This document shows, piece after piece, positions 18,132 to 26,696 of a stretch of 64,000 bases of DNA. Origin of the DNA: Mesorhizobium sp. 131-2-1 (GTDB lineage: Bacteria; Pseudomonadota; Alphaproteobacteria; Rhizobiales; Rhizobiaceae). How positions within the stretch are numbered: the stretch's first letter is position 1; every line of letters starts with the position of its first letter. The DNA lies in the NCBI RefSeq assembly GCF_016756535.1, contig NZ_AP023247.1, positions 62,001-126,000 on the forward strand, in the 5' to 3' direction. The position numbers were made by a program, and so were the translations under genes. The notes under the pieces are model-generated. The model worked only from the letters and a program-made list of their open reading frames with translations, made no database searches and was not told the DNA's origin.

Positions 18132-19733
18132 TTGAACCGCTTCGCCGAACTCCTCGATCGCCTCGTGCTGACGCCGTCGCGCAACGGCAAGCTGACGCTG
18201 CTCACCGACTATTTCCGCAGCGTCGAAGACCCCGACCGCGGGCTGGCGCTGGCCGCGATAACCGGCGACCTCTCGATCGCGGCGGTCAAGCCGGCGATGC
18301 TGCGGGCGCTGGTGGTCGAGCGCATGGACCCGGTGCTGTTCGGCTATTCCTACGACTATGTCGGCGACCTCGCCGAGACGGTGTCGCTGGTCTGGCCGCA
18401 AGCGCCAGGAAATATCCCGAACCATGCGCCGACGCTGGCCGAGGTGGTCGGCAAGCTGCAGGCGGCGAGCCGCTCCGACGGGCCGAAGGTGCTGGCAAGG
18501 CTGCTCGACAGCGCCAGCATCTCGGCACGCTTCGCCATCATCAAGCTGGTGACCGGCGGCCTGCGCATCGGCGTGTCGGCGCGGCTGGCCAAGCAAGCGC
18601 TGGCCGATCTCGGCAAGGTCGACGTCACCGAGATCGAGGAGCTGTGGCACGGGCTGACGCCGCCCTACACCAGCCTGTTCGCCTGGCTGGAAGGCAAGGC
18701 CGGCAAGCCGGAGCGGACCGCGCTTGCCCTGTTCAGTCCGGTGATGCTGGCCAACCCGGTCGGCGACGGCGATCTCGAAAACCTCGATCCGGCAGACTAT
18801 GCGGCTGAATGGAAATGGGACGGTATCCGGGTCCAGGCGGTGTGCGAGGGCGGCATTCGCCGGCTCTATTCGCGCACCGGCGACGACGTCTCCGGCGCCT
18901 TCCCCGACCTCGCCGCGGCAATGGATTTCGAGGCGGCGCTTGATGGCGAACTGCTGGTCGGCGATCCGCGTGAGGCGACGGGAACCTTTTCCGACCTGCA
19001 GCAGCGGCTGAATCGCAAGAGCGTGTCGCAGAAGATCCAGCAGCAATACCCCGCCTTCATGCGCTGCTACGATGCGCTGCAGATCGGCGGCGAGGATTTG
19101 CGCGCGCTGCCGTTCCGCGAAAGACGAGCTCACCTCGAAGCCTTCATCGGCACGCTCGATCCCGGCCGCTTCGATCTCTCGCCGCTGGTGGAATTCCCAG
19201 ACTGGCAAGCGCTGGGAAGCCTGCGCCAGGCTCCGCCGCACCCGATCATCGAAGGGGTGATGCTGAAGCGCTGGGATTCGCCCTATCTCGCCGGGCGGCC
19301 GAAGGGTCCGTGGTTCAAGTGGAAGCGCGATCCGCACACGGTCGATGCGGTGCTGATGTATGCGCAGCGCGGCCACGGCAAGCGTTCGAGCTTCTACTCC
19401 GACTACACGTTCGGCGTCTGGTCAGGGCCGGAAGGGTCCGAGGAACTGGTCCCTGTCGGCAAGGCCTATTTCGGCTTCACCGACGAGGAGCTGAAGCAGA
19501 TCGACAAATACGTCCGCGACAACACGGTCGAGCGCTTCGGCCCGGTGCGCTCGGTGCGGGCCGACCGCGACAACGGCCTGGTGCTGGAGGTGGCGTTCGA
19601 GGGGCTCAACCGCTCGACCCGGCACAAATCGGGCGTCGCCATGCGCTTCCCGCGCATTTCGCGGCTGCGCTGGGACAAGCCGGCCGCCGAGGCCGACCGC
19701 ATCGAGACGCTGCAGGCGCTGCTCGACAGTTAG
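18132..19733 (+). CDS. ATP-dependent DNA ligase (cisplatin-damage-response type)
   Basis: This is a 533-residue ligase. The adenylation motif KWDG puts the nucleophile Lys at about 228, and GELLVGD and the late FKWKRDP give further nucleotidyltransferase motifs. An N-terminal helical DNA-binding domain (about 1-200) precedes the core, and an OB domain ends the protein. I choose TTG 18132 because GAGGG lies 8 bases upstream; ATG 18111 would overlap the exonuclease and has no visible ribosome site. It is followed by a palindromic intergenic element. Confidence 0.92.
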   Translation: MNRFAELLDRLVLTPSRNGKLTLLTDYFRSVEDPDRGLALAAITGDLSIAAVKPAMLRALVVERMDPVLFGYSYDYVGDLAETVSLVWPQAPGNIPNHAPTLAEVVGKLQAASRSDGPKVLARLLDSASISARFAIIKLVTGGLRIGVSARLAKQALADLGKVDVTEIEELWHGLTPPYTSLFAWLEGKAGKPERTALALFSPVMLANPVGDGDLENLDPADYAAEWKWDGIRVQAVCEGGIRRLYSRTGDDVSGAFPDLAAAMDFEAALDGELLVGDPREATGTFSDLQQRLNRKSVSQKIQQQYPAFMRCYDALQIGGEDLRALPFRERRAHLEAFIGTLDPGRFDLSPLVEFPDWQALGSLRQAPPHPIIEGVMLKRWDSPYLAGRPKGPWFKWKRDPHTVDAVLMYAQRGHGKRSSFYSDYTFGVWSGPEGSEELVPVGKAYFGFTDEELKQIDKYVRDNTVERFGPVRSVRADRDNGLVLEVAFEGLNRSTRHKSGVAMRFPRISRLRWDKPAAEADRIETLQALLDS

Positions 19734-19755
19734 GAAATCCAACGCAGGCGCTTCA

Positions 19756-19861
19756 CCCCACCCGGCGCTTCGCGCCGACCTCCCCATCGAGGGGAGGTGG
19801 AATGTCGCGCCAACCCCTACCTCCCCTTGATGGGGAGGTCGCGCCAAAGGCGCGGGTGGGG
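19756..19861. repeat. Palindromic intergenic element with paired CCCCACCC / ACCTCCCC arms
   Basis: Two arms of about 43 bases (19756-19798 and 19819-19861) are imperfect reverse complements, separated by about 20 bases. Each arm contains smaller palindromes: GGCGCTTCGCGCC and ACCTCCCCATCGAGGGGAGG. The whole can fold into a long cruciform or RNA hairpin. It sits between the 3' ends of two convergent genes, so it may act as a bidirectional terminator. I associate this style of repeat with Mesorhizobium genomes, where it should recur; that is recollection. Confidence 0.8.
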
Positions 19862-19893
19862 TGCTGCGCCTACGTCGATGGGTCGAGAGACAC

Positions 19894-21081
19894 TCACTGC
19901 GCGATCGAGACGCGTATCTCGTAGATGTCGACCGACTTGCCCTGCTTGTCGAAGTCGGAGTTGACGGCGATGGTGCCGGCCGCGCCCGGATGCTTGTCCG
20001 GGAACTGCACGTCGAACAGATATTCGTTGCGCTCGTGGCCGACGGCGTAGCGCTTGCGGCCGCAATCGCCGAGTTCGCCGAAATTGCAATCGACCGAGAT
20101 CTGCGTCTCCTTGCCCTCTTCCGAGCGGGCGACGATGTCGAACATTACATGCTTGCCGATGAGCTTTTCCAGCACGCCCTGGCCGACGTCGAAGGCGATG
20201 GCAGAGCCGGAAGAGCCGGAGCGAATGCGTAGGAACGAGCCGGTATCGTCCTGCATCACCTCGGCCTTGGCGTCGGCCGGCGCGGCGACATGGGTCGGGT
20301 CAGCCGGCGCGAAGACATTGATCCAGTCGCGCTGCTGCGCGGCGTCGCCCTGTTTTTCCGGCGACCCGGCGGGCGGCTCGGTGGCCTCGTCGTCCTCGAC
20401 CGTCGGCGGCGCCTGGGGCGGGCCGGTGTCGAGCTCCGCCGCTGTCTTGAAGACGCCGGTCTCCTTGGCGAAGTAGATACCGATGCCGGCGGCCGCCAGC
20501 AGCGTCACGCCGAGGAAGATTGCCGTCAGCGGCAGGCGCCGCCCCCTGATCCGACGCTCGTCGCGGTCTGGCGCGACCTCCGCCCCGCCGTCTTCCGCTG
20601 TGGCTGTTGCCGGCGTATCGAGGGTCGGGGCATCGGGAAGGTCGCCCGGCATGATATCGGGGACGACAGGCAGCACGCGCGAGCGCGGCGCGTCCGAGGC
20701 CGAAGGCTGCACCGGGCCGTCGACCACGATCGCTGGCGATGGCTGGGCAGGTGCCGCCTGGGTCGGCGGCTCCACGGCGGGCGCCGGCGCGGCGGTCTCG
20801 GCCGGCACGGCGATTTCGGCAGCCACCGCCGAGGCTATGGCGCTCTCGTCCAACGCGGAGACATCGGGAACCGCCGGCAAGAACTCCGATTCGATCTCGG
20901 TGATCTTGGCCTGCACCGCCTTGCGGCGCTTGATGGCCATCTCCACGGTCACGTTCGGATTGGCCTGCAGCACGCGGTCCAGCGCGGCAAAGGCCGAGCG
21001 ATAGACCCGCTCGCGAAAGACGCGGTCCTCGGCATTGCCCTTCTCCAGGGCGTTGCGGATCGCTTTTTCGATCGCGTCCAA
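19894..21081 (-). CDS. Single-pass membrane protein of unknown function
   Basis: This 395-residue protein has a charged N-terminal helical region (about 1-70), then about 130 residues rich in Ala, Pro and acidic residues. One transmembrane helix (LTAIFLGVTLLAAAGIGIYF, about 190-209) follows. The C-terminal domain of about 130 residues is presumably periplasmic and contains two cysteines in a CNFGELGDC segment. That domain looks like a beta-rich carbohydrate-binding-like fold, but I cannot name it. The N-terminal half would be cytoplasmic. It stands alone between the palindromic repeat and tRNA-Thr. Confidence 0.75.
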   Translation of the reverse strand: MDAIEKAIRNALEKGNAEDRVFRERVYRSAFAALDRVLQANPNVTVEMAIKRRKAVQAKITEIESEFLPAVPDVSALDESAIASAVAAEIAVPAETAAPAPAVEPPTQAAPAQPSPAIVVDGPVQPSASDAPRSRVLPVVPDIMPGDLPDAPTLDTPATATAEDGGAEVAPDRDERRIRGRRLPLTAIFLGVTLLAAAGIGIYFAKETGVFKTAAELDTGPPQAPPTVEDDEATEPPAGSPEKQGDAAQQRDWINVFAPADPTHVAAPADAKAEVMQDDTGSFLRIRSGSSGSAIAFDVGQGVLEKLIGKHVMFDIVARSEEGKETQISVDCNFGELGDCGRKRYAVGHERNEYLFDVQFPDKHPGAAGTIAVNSDFDKQGKSVDIYEIRVSIAQ

Positions 21082-21436
21082 GCCAAATCCCTCTGCACGT
21101 TCCTGCCATGATCGTTAGCGGCAGGCGACCAATCAATCAACGGCCCGGCGGCCGCATTCTGCGCGGCTCGACCCAACAAGGCCGATTTCGGCGGTTTTTT
21201 CCAAGGAAATCAACATATTTCGCTAAGACCGGCTTGCACCGATGGCGGGGCGCCACCCTCAAAGCGGGCGACGGGGTGCCTTTACCGCCGTTCCAAGCCC
21301 CGCCCGCGCCGACACGAATTGCCAGGTTCCGGCTCGAATTCGCGGCTGGTTATTTGAATTCGTCGCTGGGCCATCTTGAATTCGCGGCGGGTTGAGTCTA
21401 TCACGCAGCCCATCTTGGAGGCCTAGCGCTTCCCGG
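21082..21436. other. Gene-free stretch before tRNA-Thr with three GAATTCG repeats
   Basis: No convincing gene is visible in these 355 bases. Near the end, a unit of the form GAATTCGCGGCTGG occurs three times with small changes, starting at 21336, 21356 and 21378, so spaced 20 and 22 bases. The stretch must also hold promoters for the divergent membrane-protein gene and the tRNA. Confidence 0.55.
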
Positions 21437-21512
21437 GCCGCTTTAGCTCAGTTGGTAGAGCACATCATTCGTAATGATGGGGTCGCGTGTTCGAGTCACG
21501 CAAGCGGCACCA
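21437..21512 (+). tRNA. tRNA-Thr (anticodon CGT)
   Basis: The acceptor stem GCCGCTT pairs with AAGCGGC. The D arm is GCTC...GAGC, the anticodon stem is CATCA/TGATG with loop TTCGTAA, and the T arm is GCGTGTTCGAGTCACGC. The anticodon CGT reads ACG (Thr). CCA is encoded at the 3' end. Confidence 0.97.
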
Positions 21513-21813
21513 GTTTTCCCATACAACGCAATTGTGTCCTTGAGGCGCGCCAAGTCCTATTTGGCGACGTCAAAGTTGCGGGTAGTCGTGATCCGAGCAG
21601 ACCGCGCCAGCACCTGGCGACACTATGATCTGCGAGAGGTGCGGCGGCTACAATTTTCCATGTCTACAACATCATTTCTGAATTCAAACATAAAATATTA
21701 GTTTCTTCTAATGTAGATATACATAATTCTAGTCATTACTTTCAAATAACTTCAGACTTGGAATTCACTGTTAATCGTTGCCTTCTATAGAGACATCGGT
21801 CTGGGTGGAACTC
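21513..21813. other. AT-rich gene-free stretch after tRNA-Thr
   Basis: About 300 bases with no convincing gene. From about 21650 to 21780 the sequence is much richer in A and T than the rest of the window (for example TAAAATATTAGTTTCTTC). I looked for a repeat of the tRNA 3' end that would mark an integration site and saw none before the next core gene. Confidence 0.6.
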
Positions 21814-22776
21814 ATGAACGACGTCTCGACATCAAGATATATTCTGGGCGGACTGACGGTCTTTTCCTACATTACCGTCTATTCACTCGCATCCCTGCTC
21901 GGCCTGAAAATCGAGAACGCCCTGGGCGTCCCCCAGGGTCTTCTGGTCGTTGCGGCCATTGTGGCGAGTTCCAGCCTTTTGAACACCACACCTCTGTTCA
22001 GGGCGGCACTGGAAAATTTCCTCTACGGGGCGCTGCTCGTCTTCCCCATCGTGATCGCGACCTATCTCGCAGCGCATCTGAAGATGCCTTGGGCCGACGA
22101 AGAGCTGCGGCAAATGGATCAGGCGCTGGGCGTCAACTGGCCGGCCCTGATCGCTTTCGTGGACAGCCGAAAATATCTCTCATTCGCCTTGAACATCGCC
22201 TACCGAAGCTTCCATCCTCAGCTCCTGTTGCTGCCGTTGATACTGGCTTCGACGGGACATATCCTGCGCTCATATCAGATGACGATCGTCTATGCTCTAA
22301 TCTGCTTCATCTCCAGCGTCGTCTCCATCTGGTATCCGGCGCTTGGCACGTACATTAGCTACGACATAGACCCCACCAAGCTTCACTACATAGACGGCGG
22401 GCTGGCGACTGTTTTCCTTGATGAGCTGAAGGGCGTTCATTCAAATCCGAACTTTGTTTTCGATTTTAACAGAGCCGCGGGAATTGTGACTTTTCCATCC
22501 GTCCACGCTGCCATCGCGGCTCTCTGCGCATGGGCTGCATGGGATATGAAATGGCTCCGCTACCCCATCCTTCTACTGAATATCCTGATGGCGGCTTCCG
22601 CCGCCATCGTGTCCAACCACTACATCGTAGACATCATCGCCGGCATAGGGATCGCTGGTCTTTGTATCTCAGCGGTGTCGCTCTCTTTCCGGCCGCGGCG
22701 TGTTGCAAAGGTGGCTCGCGCCCGGCGGGGCGTCGATATTCTACCCGCTACGTCAATCTCCGACAGCTCCGCGTGA
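21814..22776 (+). CDS. PAP2-superfamily (phosphatidic acid phosphatase type 2) membrane protein
   Basis: This 320-residue polytopic membrane protein has the PAP2 motifs FPSVHAA (about 227-233) and SNHYIVDIIAG (about 266-276), with the catalytic His in each. The first PAP2 motif (KxxxxxxRP) is not evident, as in the Aur1/inositolphosphotransferase-like branch. It may act on a lipid phosphate or move a headgroup; the substrate is unknown. GGGTGG lies ahead of ATG 21814; an upstream TTG at 21778 is less likely. Base composition is more AT-rich than neighbouring genes, and it follows an AT-rich patch next to a tRNA, which hints at transfer. Confidence 0.82.
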   Translation: MNDVSTSRYILGGLTVFSYITVYSLASLLGLKIENALGVPQGLLVVAAIVASSSLLNTTPLFRAALENFLYGALLVFPIVIATYLAAHLKMPWADEELRQMDQALGVNWPALIAFVDSRKYLSFALNIAYRSFHPQLLLLPLILASTGHILRSYQMTIVYALICFISSVVSIWYPALGTYISYDIDPTKLHYIDGGLATVFLDELKGVHSNPNFVFDFNRAAGIVTFPSVHAAIAALCAWAAWDMKWLRYPILLLNILMAASAAIVSNHYIVDIIAGIGIAGLCISAVSLSFRPRRVAKVARARRGVDILPATSISDSSA

Positions 22777-22919
22777 TCTCCGCACCGGCCTACCGTTGAT
22801 CGAACTACGGGCCGACACATGCGTGGCGTAATCGTGATTGTCGACGCCCGCTTGAAGAACCGCCTGACCGCATAGGCCACGCAAATGGGTAGGCGTGTGA
22901 GCGACTGATGGCCGCTCGC

Positions 22920-24506
22920 TCATGCGGCCGGGCTATCGCCCAGCGTCGCCACCGTCTTCAGCGCGCCGTCGAGCATGTCGCCCTTCTCGTCCTTCAGCGC
23001 CGCCTCGCGCAGGCGCCTGATCCAGTCGGCGGCGTCGGCGCGGCCCTTGAGCATGGCGAGCGCCGACAGCACGCGGTCGAACTTCGACTGGGCGCGGGCG
23101 TGGGTGTCGCTGTAGCCCTTGATCAGCCGGCGGCAGTTCAGGATTTCCGTGCCAAGTGCGTAGTCTTCGCGGGCGCGAGCGAGCGCCAGGTCGTACCAGC
23201 GTTCCAGATGCTCGACCTCCACCTTGTGGCGCAGCAGGCGGCGGCGCCAGCGGCGCAGGCCGCCGATGACCCAGAGCATGGCGAAGCCGGTGAAACTGTC
23301 GGTGCGGATGTGGCGGCCGCGGTTGATGCGGCGGTCGAGGAAGGCGGCGAGCTTCGGCCGGTCCTCGATGTAGCTACCCAGCCCCGCCGGCAGCGTGCCG
23401 CAGAATTCCTCGATGCGCGGATGGAAATACTCGGTCACCTGCAGGACCGTTCCGTCCTTGACGCCGACCTCCTTGCGCACCCGCCTGTCCCGGGTCGAAC
23501 GGGTCTTGAGATCGGCGACGCGGATCATGTCGTCGTAGCACATGGCGTTGGCGAGATGTTTCGCGGCAGCAATCGACAGCGCATAGGCGTGATCCGGGCC
23601 GTCGAGCGCGACGGCCCTGTCCAGCCGGTCGAGATACTCGCCGCCATAGGCGATGTCCTGGTAATCGACGACCTTTTTCAGGCCGCGTTCGGCCATATCG
23701 CGCAGCGGTTCCGGCAGCGACGCGACACGGGCGGCAAGCTCCTGCCAGCCCTTCAGCAAGGTTTCGGGACCACTGACCTTCGCCGTTGACCTGGCTTCGG
23801 AGACGGCAGGTTGAGCCACCGCCTTCTCGCCCGCCGGCACGGTCGCAACGCCGCGCGCGCGATCATAGGCGGCGCCGAAGGCTGCCAGGCTCTGCTTGAC
23901 GCCACGGCCGCCGGCACTGACTGCCTGCTCGTAGTTTTCGCGCGCGAACGGCAGCGCGTCGGAGCCGGCCAGCGCGCCAAGCAGGCTGGCCGAGATCATC
24001 GTGCCGTTGTCGGCGGCGATCTTCTCCATGTCGAAGGCGATGAAGCGCCTAGCGGCTGCCTGAGCCGTGGCGTGCACCTTCTCGGACGAGGCGCGCCCAT
24101 CGCCCGGCTCGATCTTTTCCGACACCGCGGCGATGCGATGCGATGAGGTGATCAGCGTCGTGCGCTCGGGCGTCACGAAGCCGCGGATGATGGCGCGGCC
24201 TGCCTCCATCAGTTCGGCGGCGATCAATATGTCGACATCGCCCTGCGAGGGCGACAGCGCGAAGACCGGCAGCCGGCCGGTGTCGCGGGCCATCTCGATA
24301 TAGTAGATCGTCGCACCGGTACGCTGGGCGACGCCGGCGACCGAGGTCGATTGCGCAACATAGCCGCTGCGCTCGGCGACGTCGGTGATCCAGTCGGCAA
24401 GCACGCCGCCGCCCTGGCCGCCAACGGCAAGCACGGCGAGTTTTATCACCCGCTCGTCGCCGGCAGCGTCCGTCTTCGGGCGCGGGGCTGTGTTCTGGTC
24501 AAGCAT
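22920..24506 (-). CDS. Indolepyruvate ferredoxin oxidoreductase-like beta/gamma chain with C-terminal extension
   Basis: This 528-residue protein starts with a 2-oxoacid:acceptor oxidoreductase gamma-type domain (VGGQGGGVLADWITD, about 28-42) and continues with a long alpha-helical extension (about 230-528), as in proteobacterial indolepyruvate oxidoreductase beta-family proteins. It pairs with the alpha chain, overlapping its end by 8 bases, so the two are translated together. The complex oxidatively decarboxylates an aryl 2-oxo acid to an aryl-CoA and reduces ferredoxin. By context the substrate may be isatinate rather than indolepyruvate; that is inference. Confidence 0.88.
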   Translation of the reverse strand: MLDQNTAPRPKTDAAGDERVIKLAVLAVGGQGGGVLADWITDVAERSGYVAQSTSVAGVAQRTGATIYYIEMARDTGRLPVFALSPSQGDVDILIAAELMEAGRAIIRGFVTPERTTLITSSHRIAAVSEKIEPGDGRASSEKVHATAQAAARRFIAFDMEKIAADNGTMISASLLGALAGSDALPFARENYEQAVSAGGRGVKQSLAAFGAAYDRARGVATVPAGEKAVAQPAVSEARSTAKVSGPETLLKGWQELAARVASLPEPLRDMAERGLKKVVDYQDIAYGGEYLDRLDRAVALDGPDHAYALSIAAAKHLANAMCYDDMIRVADLKTRSTRDRRVRKEVGVKDGTVLQVTEYFHPRIEEFCGTLPAGLGSYIEDRPKLAAFLDRRINRGRHIRTDSFTGFAMLWVIGGLRRWRRRLLRHKVEVEHLERWYDLALARAREDYALGTEILNCRRLIKGYSDTHARAQSKFDRVLSALAMLKGRADAADWIRRLREAALKDEKGDMLDGALKTVATLGDSPAA

Positions 24507-26652
24507 CGGCGAACACCAGCCTGCGGCTTTCGCGGCGGCGCTGCAAAAGGCCGATCACGGCGCGGCGCGCGCTTTCCAGGAAGCGGTCCCAGCGGCCGGG
24601 ATTGTGGACGACATCGGCGCGGTAGAAGGACGGGCAGAGCACGGCGGCGTCCGCCACCTCGCCGCAATTGCCGCAGCCGACACAGTTCTGGTCGATCGAT
24701 GCCACCGGATCGTCGCGCAGCGGATCGTCGAGCGACTTCACCGACAGCGACGGACAGCCGGAGAGCCGCATGCAGGCGTGGTCGCCTGTGCAGATGTCCT
24801 CGTCGACACCGAACTTCGGCTTCACCACGCGCTCGCCGCCCTTGATCGCCTTGTCGACCAGCGGCTTCTCGCGGCGCTGGCGGTTGAGCATGCATTCGGA
24901 CGAGGCGACGATAACCTTAGGACCCTTCTCCTCGGTGGTCAGCGCCTCGCGGAGCGTCGCTTGCATCTTGCCGACATCATAGGTGCGATCGATGTGGCGC
25001 AGCCACTTCACGCCCATGCCTTTCACCGCCTCGGTGATCGGATGCTTGGTAGATTTCGTACGGTTCGAGGCGCGCGACGACAGGATGTCCTGGCCGCCGG
25101 TGGCGGCCGAGTAGAAGTTGTCGACGATGACGATGACGCCGTCGTTCTTGTTGAAGACCGCGTTGCCGATCGAGGAGGTCAGCCCGTTGTGCCAGAAGCC
25201 GCCGTCGCCGACGAAGGAGATCGAGCGGCGCTTGGCGTCCGGCGAATTGAAGGCCGACGCCGAGGCCGGTCCCAGCCCGTAGCCCATGGTGGTGGCGCCA
25301 AGCTCGAAGGGCGGCATGATCGAGAACAGATGGCAGCCGATGTCGGAGGCGATGTGGTGTTTGCCGAGCTCCTGCTCGACCAGCTTGGTCGCGGCGAAGA
25401 TCGGCCGCTCCGGGCAGCCGATGCAGAAGCCTGGCGGGCGGCCGGGAACGACATTGACGAGATCGGCGGTGTCGACGCCTTCGCCGAGCTTATTCGGCGC
25501 CCTCACCTCGCCCGGCAGCAGATGCGGGGCGTTGGCGCGCAGGAAGGAGCCGATGCCGTCGAGCATGACCTGGCCGGTGTATTCGCCGGCCATCGGCAGA
25601 TGCTCCTTGCCGACCAGCTTGGTGCCGCGGCTGGCCTTGTGCAGCATGGCGGCAAAGGCCTGCTCGATATAGTTGGGCTGGCCTTCCTCGACGACCAGAA
25701 CCGCCTGCTTGCCTTCGCAGAAGCCGAGGAATTCATCGTCGATCAGCGGATAGACGGCGTTGAGAACATAGAGCGGCACGTCGGTGTCGCCATAGGTGTC
25801 GGCGAGGCCGAGCCGCTGCAGGGCGCGGATGGCCGAATTGTACATGCCGCCCTGCATGACGATGCCGACGGAGCCGTGATCTGAGCCGAAGATCTCGTTG
25901 ATCTTACGGCTCTTGATGAAATCCACCGCCGCTGGCCAGCGCTTCGCCACCTTCTCCTTCTCATGCAGGAAGGAGGCGGGCGGCAGCACGATGCGGCCGG
26001 TGTCGCGGCGCGGCGCTTCCAGCGCATCCGCCACTGACATTGGCGGCCGTTTGTTGTCCTTGGCGACGAAGTGGCCATGGACGTGGCAGCAACGAATGCG
26101 CACCTGCAGCATGACCGGCGTGTTGGAGGCCTCCGACAGTTCGAAGCCGTCCTCGACCGCCTTGACGATCGAGGGCAGGTTGGGGCGCGGATCGAGCAGC
26201 CAGACCTGGCTCTTCATGGCGAAGGCATGGCTGCGCTCCTGCATGATCGAGGAGCCCTCGCCATAATCCTCGCCGACGATGATCAGCGCACCGCCGGTGA
26301 CACCGCCCGAGGCGAGGTTGGCCAGCGCATCGGAGGCGACATTGGTGCCGACCGTCGACTTGAAGGTGGCGGCACCGCGGATCGGGTAGTGCACGGAGGC
26401 GGCAAGCATCGCGGTGGCGGTGGCTTCGGAGGCGCTCGCCTCGAAATGCACGCCGAGCTCGCCCAAAATATCCTGCGCGTCGGCGAGTACGTCCATCAGA
26501 TGGCTGATCGGCGCGCCCTGGTAGCCGCCGACATAGCCGACGCCGCATTGCAGCAGCGCCTTGGTGATGGCGAGGATGCCTTCGCCGGCGAACTCCTCAC
26601 CGGCACCGAGTCTCAGCTTCTCAACTTCCTTGGCAAAAGACCGTTCGGCCAT
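24499..26652 (-). CDS. Indolepyruvate ferredoxin oxidoreductase-like alpha chain (TPP and Fe-S)
   Basis: This is the 717-residue catalytic chain. The N-terminal pyrimidine-binding domain (GGYQGAPISHLMDV) is followed by the TPP site FVGDGGFWHNG and by IVIVDNFYSAATGG. The C-terminus has ferredoxin-type cysteines C-x5-C-x5-C (CTGDHACMRLSGC) and CVGCGNC with a later C-P, for two Fe-S clusters, one of non-standard spacing. It cleaves 2-oxo acids with CoA. The gene lies 44 bases after marR, with a GC-rich hairpin between, and is the third gene of an FAD-oxidoreductase/marR/iorAB-like operon. Confidence 0.9.
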   Translation of the reverse strand: MAERSFAKEVEKLRLGAGEEFAGEGILAITKALLQCGVGYVGGYQGAPISHLMDVLADAQDILGELGVHFEASASEATATAMLAASVHYPIRGAATFKSTVGTNVASDALANLASGGVTGGALIIVGEDYGEGSSIMQERSHAFAMKSQVWLLDPRPNLPSIVKAVEDGFELSEASNTPVMLQVRIRCCHVHGHFVAKDNKRPPMSVADALEAPRRDTGRIVLPPASFLHEKEKVAKRWPAAVDFIKSRKINEIFGSDHGSVGIVMQGGMYNSAIRALQRLGLADTYGDTDVPLYVLNAVYPLIDDEFLGFCEGKQAVLVVEEGQPNYIEQAFAAMLHKASRGTKLVGKEHLPMAGEYTGQVMLDGIGSFLRANAPHLLPGEVRAPNKLGEGVDTADLVNVVPGRPPGFCIGCPERPIFAATKLVEQELGKHHIASDIGCHLFSIMPPFELGATTMGYGLGPASASAFNSPDAKRRSISFVGDGGFWHNGLTSSIGNAVFNKNDGVIVIVDNFYSAATGGQDILSSRASNRTKSTKHPITEAVKGMGVKWLRHIDRTYDVGKMQATLREALTTEEKGPKVIVASSECMLNRQRREKPLVDKAIKGGERVVKPKFGVDEDICTGDHACMRLSGCPSLSVKSLDDPLRDDPVASIDQNCVGCGNCGEVADAAVLCPSFYRADVVHNPGRWDRFLESARRAVIGLLQRRRESRRLVFADA

Positions 26653-26669
26653 GGTGGCCTCCTTCCGTT

Positions 26670-26688
26670 GCCGCCGGCATCCGGCGGC
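26670..26688 (-). other. Hairpin between marR and the oxidoreductase alpha chain
   Basis: GCCGCCGG (26670-26677) pairs with CCGGCGGC (26681-26688) over a CAT loop. It has no T-tract and could adjust expression or mRNA stability between marR and the enzyme genes. Confidence 0.55.
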
Positions 26689-26696
26689 GCGTACGT

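Noticed and set aside
19756..19861. Repeat block considered as a CRISPR array
   Set aside because: It is one inverted pair with internal palindromes, not several direct repeats with unique spacers, and no cas genes are near.
22777..22919. Possible small gene between the PAP2 gene and the oxidoreductase beta chain
   Set aside because: The only frame overlaps the PAP2 end on the opposite strand and has no ribosome site or recognisable content.
21437..22920. A genomic island integrated at tRNA-Thr
   Set aside because: No integrase, no repeated tRNA 3' end and only one gene of unusual composition; kept only as a weak hint.
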